Shown: in pieces, positions 1 to 6,196 of the stretch
Position numbering within the stretch: position 1 is the first letter of the stretch
Layout of the letters: each line of letters opens with the position of its first letter
Source of the DNA: an uncultured Sphingomonadales bacterium
GTDB lineage: Bacteria; Pseudomonadota; Alphaproteobacteria; Sphingomonadales; Sphingomonadaceae
Direction: 5' to 3'
NCBI GenBank assembly: GCA_903893935.1
Contig: CAITOD010000092.1
Coordinates: 1-6,196 of the forward strand
DNA length: 6,196 nucleotides
Position numbers and translations under genes: made by a program
Notes under the pieces: model-generated
The model's input: the letters and a program-made list of their open reading frames with translations, nothing else
Database searches by the model: none
Told to the model about the DNA's origin: nothing

Positions 1-658
1 CGCGCCGCCCGGCGCGCAGTTCGGCCGAGAGCGTCGCCATGTCGCTCCACCCGCCATAAGCCAGAAACACATAGATCAGCGCGACCCCGATATGCCGTTC
101 GCCCGCAGGCGCTGCAACCGGAGCGCCCGGCGCGGCCGCAAACCCGGCAACGATCACCGCGGCAAACCCGCTCGCCACCAGTGCCACCAGCAGCGCCTGC
201 GTCAGAAAACCCACCCGCACATGCACGCAGTTGACGAGCGCGAGCGCTGCGACAATCGCCAGCGCCAGCCGTGTGCGCACGCCGGGCCCCATCGGCACCA
301 CGGCAGCGGCGTAATCGGCCAGCAAATGCGCCATCAGCGCGATCCACCCGGTGTGCATCACGGCAAACCGCGACCACGCATAGAGCGCCCCCATGCGAGG
401 CCCCCACGCGCGCGCCAGAAAGTGGTATTCGCCCCCCGCATCGGGAAATGCGCAGGCCATTTCGACATAGCACAGCGCACCGACCAGCGAGAGCAGCCCG
501 CCACCGATCCACAGCCACACGAACTGCCCGGGCGCAACATTCAGCGCCACAGTCGGCGCGGTCTTGAGCACATCGGTCGACATGATCATGCCCAGCGCCA
601 CCAGTGTCGCGGGGATCAGCGCGAGATGCGGGCGCGGGGTGCATGCGGCAGTGTCCAT
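1..658 (-). CDS. APC-superfamily amino acid permease, N-terminal part (3' end outside window)
   Basis: An integral inner-membrane transporter of the amino acid/polyamine/organocation superfamily, likely moving an amino acid or related solute by proton coupling; the substrate cannot be told from sequence. Read on the minus strand from ATG at 658-656, it gives 219 codons without a stop and runs off the left edge. About six hydrophobic segments are visible, near residues 12-33, 46-66, 90-117, 128-148, 152-174 and 188-205, roughly half of the usual 12. Family hallmarks are the loop after segment 2 (residues 63-87, with CYVEMACAFPDAGGEY) and segment 6 (FLAYGGWSDMATLSAEL, residues 198-214), which resembles the FAYGGW...EE region of LAT-type members. 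Oddly, the glycine-rich GSGIF-type motif of segment 1 is replaced by MSTDVLKTAP (26-35). The ATG has only a poorly spaced AAGG upstream. It is divergent from the crotonase gene. Family assignment is firm; function is inferred. Confidence 0.85.
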   Translation of the reverse strand, partial: MDTAACTPRPHLALIPATLVALGMIMSTDVLKTAPTVALNVAPGQFVWLWIGGGLLSLVGALCYVEMACAFPDAGGEYHFLARAWGPRMGALYAWSRFAVMHTGWIALMAHLLADYAAAVVPMGPGVRTRLALAIVAALALVNCVHVRVGFLTQALLVALVASGFAAVIVAGFAAAPGAPVAAPAGERHIGVALIYVFLAYGGWSDMATLSAELRAGRR

Positions 659-744
659 AGCCTTGCGATAAAGCCTGCGGCGCCAAGGTCCAGCGCCGCG
701 GCGTTTTCCTTGTTGGCAGGCGCCTGGGGCGATAGATCGCGCGG
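659..744. promoter_or_regulatory. Divergent intergenic region, probable promoters for both flanking genes
   Basis: These 86 bases separate the starts of two divergent genes, so at least one promoter is expected here. On the plus strand, TTGTTG (710-715), a 17-base spacer and TAGATC (733-738) form a weak -35/-10-like pair; if real, transcription would begin almost at the ATG at 745. A 10-base perfect palindrome, CAGGCGCCTG (717-726), lies between the two boxes. Such palindromes arise by chance in GC-rich DNA, so an operator role is only a guess. I found no convincing promoter boxes for the minus-strand permease. Confidence 0.25.
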
Positions 745-1503
745 ATGATTTCGCACCGGATCGCCGATGGCATTGCCACGCTCACGCTCGATTCGCCCGC
801 CACGCGCAATGCGCTGCCGCTGGCGGGCTGGAAGGCGCTCGCCCGCAGCGTGGCCGAAATTGCCGCAGCGGCGCCGCGTGCGGTGGTGCTGGGCGCGGCC
901 GGTGCCGGCATGTTCTGTTCGGGCTCGGACTTGCGCGAAATCGCCATGCTCGCCGACGACGCCGCATTGCGGGCACCCTTTCGCGCGGCGATGCGCGCAG
1001 CGCTGGCGCCCCTCGCGCACCTGCCGATGCCGGTGATTGCCGCGATCGATGGCGATTGCTTCGGCGCGGGGGTGGCGCTGGCGCTGGCGGCCGATGTGCG
1101 CGTGGCGGGGCCGCGCGCGGTCTTTGCGATCACCCCGGCCAAGCTCGGCATTACGTATCCGCAGGAAGATATCGCGCGGCTGGTGGCGCTGGTCGGGCCG
1201 GGGCAGGCGGCGCGCCTGCTCTGTGGCGCCACGCGGATCGATGCGGCCGAGGCTGCGCGGATCGGCCTCGTCGAACTGGTGGCAAATGATGCCATGGCCG
1301 AAGCCGAGGCCACTGCGCGCGCGATGGCGGCCTTGTCGCCTGCGAGCCTCGCAGCACTCAAACGCGCGGTCGCGCACGCACCGCTGGGGCACGATCCCGC
1401 GCTCGATGAGGCGTTCGACGCGGCCTTTGCCGGCAGCGATTTCCGCGAAGGGCTCCTGGCGTTTCGCGAGCGCCGCCCCGCGCGCTTTGCCGATCCGCGC
1501 TGA
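745..1503 (+). CDS. Crotonase-fold protein (enoyl-CoA hydratase/isomerase family) lacking both canonical catalytic glutamates
   Basis: A 252-residue cytoplasmic protein of the crotonase superfamily, which acts on acyl-CoA thioesters; the length is typical. It opens with the family's IADGIATLTLDSPATRNAL (residues 6-24). The first oxyanion-hole segment is FCSGSDL (57-63) and the second is GDCFGAGVALALAADV (103-118). Hand alignment to rat mitochondrial enoyl-CoA hydratase puts A111 at the Glu144 position and P131 at the Glu164 position, so it should not be a classical hydratase. The stretch TPAKLGITYPQEDIARL (130-146) instead contains E141 and D142 nearby, which might serve an isomerase, hydrolase or decarboxylase-like reaction; that is inference. 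The start is fixed by an in-frame TAG at 733-735, and ATG 745 is the first start after it. No Shine-Dalgarno sequence is visible. The M13 peptidase gene follows after 72 bases. Superfamily is sure; reaction unknown. Confidence 0.9.
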   Translation: MISHRIADGIATLTLDSPATRNALPLAGWKALARSVAEIAAAAPRAVVLGAAGAGMFCSGSDLREIAMLADDAALRAPFRAAMRAALAPLAHLPMPVIAAIDGDCFGAGVALALAADVRVAGPRAVFAITPAKLGITYPQEDIARLVALVGPGQAARLLCGATRIDAAEAARIGLVELVANDAMAEAEATARAMAALSPASLAALKRAVAHAPLGHDPALDEAFDAAFAGSDFREGLLAFRERRPARFADPR

Positions 1504-1566
1504 TCGCGTATGGGGCATCACGCATCGGCCCCGCGCATCCCCCCCAACGCGCGCGCGGGCATTGGC

Positions 1567-1571
1567 GGAGG
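1567..1571 (+). promoter_or_regulatory. Ribosome binding site that fixes the M13 peptidase start
   Basis: GGAGG lies 4 bases before ATG 1576. It supports that start over an in-frame ATG at 1510, which would add 22 residues in front of the signal peptide (MGHHASAPRIPPNARAGI...) and has no comparable site. It is the clearest Shine-Dalgarno sequence seen in the window. Confidence 0.75.
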
Positions 1572-1575
1572 TTCA

Positions 1576-1653
1576 ATGACCACGATCCGGTTTCGGCGCA
1601 TTGCCCGCGCCCTTTGCGCCGTTGCGCTGCTGGCGCCGCTGCCGGTTGCCGCG
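1576..1653 (+). other. Signal peptide of the M13 peptidase
   Basis: Residues 1-26 have three parts: an arginine-rich start (R5, R7, R8, R11), a hydrophobic stretch from about A12 to L22, and VAA before the expected cut between A26 and Q27. C14 lies too deep in the core and lacks a following lipobox context, so a lipoprotein is unlikely. Confidence 0.8.
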
Positions 1654-3633
1654 CAAGACGCCGCCGCGCCAGACGCCGACGCGCCGCATTACGGCAGCTA
1701 TGGGCTCGATACTGCCAATATGAACCGCGACCTCATCCCGGGCGACGATTTCTACCGGTATATGGAAGGCAACTGGGCCGATCACACGTCGATCCCGGCG
1801 GACAAGACGCGGATCGGCTACAACTACGATCTCGACGACACGGTTGCCGATGAAATCCGCAAGATTGCCGAAGCCTCCGTCGCCAAGCCCGACTCGCCGG
1901 CGGCGCAGCGGATTGCTGCGGTGTGGTCGGCGTTCAGCGATGAAAAGGCGATCGAGGCGCGCGGGGTGGCCTCGCTGCAGCCGCTGGTCGCGCGCATCGC
2001 CGCGGTCAAGACGCGCCGCGAGCTGATGGAGCTGATGGCCGAGCCCGGCTTTGCCAGCGCGATCCAGTTCAGCATCGCGCCCGATCAGGACAATCCCGCG
2101 CGCTATGCGGTCGATGTCGACCAGGGCGCGCTGGGCCTGCCAGGGCGTTCCTATTACCTTGAAACCGGCGAGAAATATGTCGCTGTGCGAAAGGCTTACA
2201 GCGACTATATCGCGCAGATTTTCACGTTGGCGGGCGTAGCGGACGGGGCCTTGCGCGCCGCTGCGATCATGAAGCTGGAAACCGCGATCGCCACCAGCGA
2301 CTGGACACCCGAACGCCTGCGCGACCCGCGCGCGACCTATAACCCGGTCACGCGCGCCAAACTGGCAGGCTATGCGCCGGGGATCGCCTGGGATGCGATG
2401 CTGGCCAAACTTGGCCTTGCCTCGGCCAAACTGGTGGTGATCGGCCAACCGGGCGCGATCCGCGCGATCGGCACGCATCTCGATCGCGATCCGATCGAGC
2501 TGTGGAAGGACTATCTGGTGTTCCGGCTGATCAGCGATCAGGCCGCTTATTTGCCCGCCGCGTTCGATCAGGCGCATTTTGCCTTTTACGGCACGGTGCT
2601 CGGCGGCGCGACCGCGCAGCGCCCGCGCTGGAAACGCGCAGTCGATGAATTGAACCGCGAACTCGGCGAAGACGTCGGGCAGATCTATCTCAAAGCCCAT
2701 TGGTCGACCGATGCTGCGGCGCAAATGGGCGAACTTGTCGACGATTTGCGCGCCGCCTATGGCGACCTGATCACCGCTACGGCGTGGATGGACGCGCCGA
2801 CGCGCAAAGCGGCGCTGGCCAAGCTGGCAGCGCTCGAAGTGCGCACCGCGGGTCCGAAAACATTCATCGATTACAGCGATTTCCATGCGCTCGCCGACGA
2901 TCCGCTGGGCAATGCGATCGAAGCCGAGCGCTTTGGCTGGAGCCTGAAAGTCAAACGCTTCGGCGCCCCGGTCGATCGCGGGCTGTGGGATGCGACGCCG
3001 CAGACGGTCAACGCGTTCTATGATCCGCGCAGCAACCAGATCACCTATCCCGCAGCCGAGCTGTTGCCGCCGTTCTTCGACGCCAATGCCGATCCGGCGA
3101 TCAATTATGGCGCAGCCGGCGCCACCATCGGCCACGAAATGGGCCACGCGTTCGATGACGAAGGCCGCCAGTTCGATGGTCAGGGGCGGCTGCACGACTG
3201 GTGGAGTGCTGCGAGCGCGGCCAAATTCAAAGCGCATGCCGATCAGTTGGCCAAACAGTTCGATGCCTATGAACCTTTACCCGGGCTGCATATCAAAGGG
3301 GCGCTGACGCTCGGCGAAAATCTCGCCGATCTGGGCGGGCTCGAAGCGGCCTATGTCGCCTATCACCGCTATCTGAAACGGCACGAGGACATGGCGGCGG
3401 AAATCGACGGGCTGACCGCCGATCAGCGCTTCTTTCTTGCTTATGCGCAAAGCTGGCAGGGCCAGGTGCGCGACGAAGCGCTGCGCGAACAATTGCTCGA
3501 CGACCCGCACAGCCCCGATCCGTTCCGCGTCAACGGCGTGGTCCGCAATGTCGACGCCTGGTACGCCGCGTTTGACGTCAAGCCGGAAAACAAGCTCTAC
3601 CTCGCCCCCGACCAGCGCGTGCATGTGTGGTGA
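1576..3633 (+). CDS. M13 family (neprilysin/PepO-type) zinc metallopeptidase, secreted
   Basis: A 685-residue zinc endopeptidase that probably cleaves short peptides in the periplasm or outside the cell. The N-terminus is a Sec-type signal peptide: basic MTTIRFRRIAR, a hydrophobic core, then LPVAA before Q27. The M13 N-terminal domain starts near residue 40 and contains GDDFYRYMEGNW. The catalytic domain fills about residues 460-685. It carries the substrate-binding NAFYDP (from N479), the zinc motif HEMGH (H520, E521, H524), and ENLADLGG (E581 as third zinc ligand, D585 as the conserved supporting acid). It ends in VHVW, the bacterial form of the family's C-terminal CxxW. All key residues are present and the length is normal, so it should be active. 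The crotonase gene lies 72 bases upstream on the same strand, so co-transcription is possible but the strong ribosome binding site allows independent expression. The family also includes PepO and neprilysin; the natural substrate is unknown. Confidence 0.97.
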   Translation: MTTIRFRRIARALCAVALLAPLPVAAQDAAAPDADAPHYGSYGLDTANMNRDLIPGDDFYRYMEGNWADHTSIPADKTRIGYNYDLDDTVADEIRKIAEASVAKPDSPAAQRIAAVWSAFSDEKAIEARGVASLQPLVARIAAVKTRRELMELMAEPGFASAIQFSIAPDQDNPARYAVDVDQGALGLPGRSYYLETGEKYVAVRKAYSDYIAQIFTLAGVADGALRAAAIMKLETAIATSDWTPERLRDPRATYNPVTRAKLAGYAPGIAWDAMLAKLGLASAKLVVIGQPGAIRAIGTHLDRDPIELWKDYLVFRLISDQAAYLPAAFDQAHFAFYGTVLGGATAQRPRWKRAVDELNRELGEDVGQIYLKAHWSTDAAAQMGELVDDLRAAYGDLITATAWMDAPTRKAALAKLAALEVRTAGPKTFIDYSDFHALADDPLGNAIEAERFGWSLKVKRFGAPVDRGLWDATPQTVNAFYDPRSNQITYPAAELLPPFFDANADPAINYGAAGATIGHEMGHAFDDEGRQFDGQGRLHDWWSAASAAKFKAHADQLAKQFDAYEPLPGLHIKGALTLGENLADLGGLEAAYVAYHRYLKRHEDMAAEIDGLTADQRFFLAYAQSWQGQVRDEALREQLLDDPHSPDPFRVNGVVRNVDAWYAAFDVKPENKLYLAPDQRVHVW

Positions 3634-3663
3634 TGCCAACAAACACATGAAAATTCGAAATAT

Positions 3664-3779
3664 CCGTTCGTGCTGAGCCTGTCGAGCCGAAGGCCAGCGC
3701 AGCTAAACAGGCGCGCGAGATATCCCCGGGGTTTGGGGAAATCATGGCGCGCCTGCTTCGACAGGCTCAGCACGAACGG
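3664..3779. repeat. Nested inverted repeat (REP/MITE-like) between convergent genes
   Basis: The outer arms at 3664-3685 and 3758-3779 are perfect 22-base reverse complements with the core TTCGTGCTGAGCCTGTCGA. Inside them are perfect 9-base arms CAGGCGCGC (3708-3716) and GCGCGCCTG (3747-3755). Within these lies a stem of 8 pairs with one mismatch (3719-3727 with 3735-3743) around a 7-base loop. The left side carries 22 unpaired bases (3686-3707) against 2 on the right (3756-3757). The core motif is one I recall as dispersed and often inverted in sphingomonad and some other proteobacterial genomes. Its position between two gene ends suggests a bidirectional terminator or 3'-end RNA stabiliser. 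It has no U-tract, so it is not a classical intrinsic terminator. Confidence 0.85.
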
Positions 3780-3806
3780 GGGTTGGTGTGGGGTGACAGG
3801 GGTGGG
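3778..3806 (+). other. Potential G-quadruplex motif
   Basis: Four plus-strand G-runs of 5, 4, 4 and 3 (3778-3782, 3790-3793, 3799-3802, 3804-3806) are separated by loops of 7, 5 and 1 bases, which satisfies the usual G3+/N1-7 pattern. The motif begins in the last two bases of the inverted repeat and ends 15 bases before the CinA-like stop codon. RNA reading through from the M13 gene would carry the G-rich strand. Whether it folds is untested. Confidence 0.5.
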
Positions 3807-3821
3807 TCATGGCGTGCTGCC

Positions 3822-6196
<2,375 letters not shown>

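Noticed and set aside
717..726. CAGGCGCCTG palindrome as a repressor operator
   Set aside because: Ten-base palindromes are expected several times by chance in a window of this size, and no second copy or regulator gene is present.
92..748. 218-codon plus-strand open frame across the permease gene
   Set aside because: It is very rich in Arg, His, Pro and Gln, and is the antisense of a permease with clear membrane segments and APC motifs.
616..1521. 301-codon open frame antisense to the crotonase-like gene
   Set aside because: It is arginine/alanine-rich, shows no family motif, and overlaps both the crotonase gene and the permease start; a compositional shadow.
1510..1575. Upstream in-frame ATG extending the M13 peptidase by 22 residues
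   Set aside because: The extension would precede a well-formed signal peptide, has no ribosome binding site, and the GGAGG at 1567-1571 points to ATG 1576.
1504..1575. Terminator between the crotonase-like and M13 genes
   Set aside because: Only a 5-base GGGGC/GCCCC stem with an 11-base loop can be drawn and there is no U-tract; too weak to call.
1573..3237. 554-codon open frame antisense to the M13 peptidase
   Set aside because: It is a GC-rich codon shadow: the translation is arginine-rich and low in recognisable motifs, while the plus-strand frame has a complete set of M13 motifs, a signal peptide and a ribosome binding site.

Overview
The window is GC-rich throughout, with codons ending mostly in G or C. 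The protein families and a dispersed inverted repeat with a TTCGTGCTGAGCCTGTCGA core suggest an alphaproteobacterium, most likely of the order Sphingomonadales. That placement rests on recognition of sequence style and has not been checked by a search.

Layout, left to right. (1) 1-658, minus strand: the N-terminal half of an APC-superfamily amino acid permease, cut off by the left window edge. (2) 659-744: a short divergent intergenic region. (3) 745-1503, plus strand: a crotonase-fold (enoyl-CoA hydratase/isomerase family) protein that lacks both catalytic glutamates of classical hydratases. (4) 1576-3633, plus strand: a complete M13 (neprilysin/PepO-type) zinc metallopeptidase with a signal peptide and a clear ribosome binding site. 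(5) 3634-3821: a non-coding gap between convergent genes, holding a 116-base nested inverted repeat followed by a G-quadruplex-type G-rich run. (6) 3822-4337, minus strand: a stand-alone CinA C-terminal-domain (PncC-like) protein. (7) 4327-6196, minus strand: NAD-dependent DNA ligase LigA, complete at its C-terminus but cut by the right edge before its N-terminus.

Two units can be read. ligA and the CinA-like gene run leftward and overlap by 11 bases, so they are probably co-transcribed and translationally coupled. The pairing makes metabolic sense: LigA splits NAD+ and releases NMN, and PncC-type CinA domains deamidate NMN for NAD recycling. However, the CinA-like protein has lost the serine of the family's AES-x-TGG motif, so its activity is uncertain. 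The crotonase-like and M13 genes run rightward with a 72-base gap and have no obvious functional link. The permease is divergent from them.

The window is mostly ordinary chromosomal housekeeping and metabolic sequence. I see no CRISPR array, insertion sequence, tRNA, rRNA or defence system, and no clear evidence of a wholly new system. The items most worth a second look are the ligA/CinA-like coupling with its altered active-site motif, the intergenic repeat plus G-rich run, and the crotonase without catalytic glutamates.
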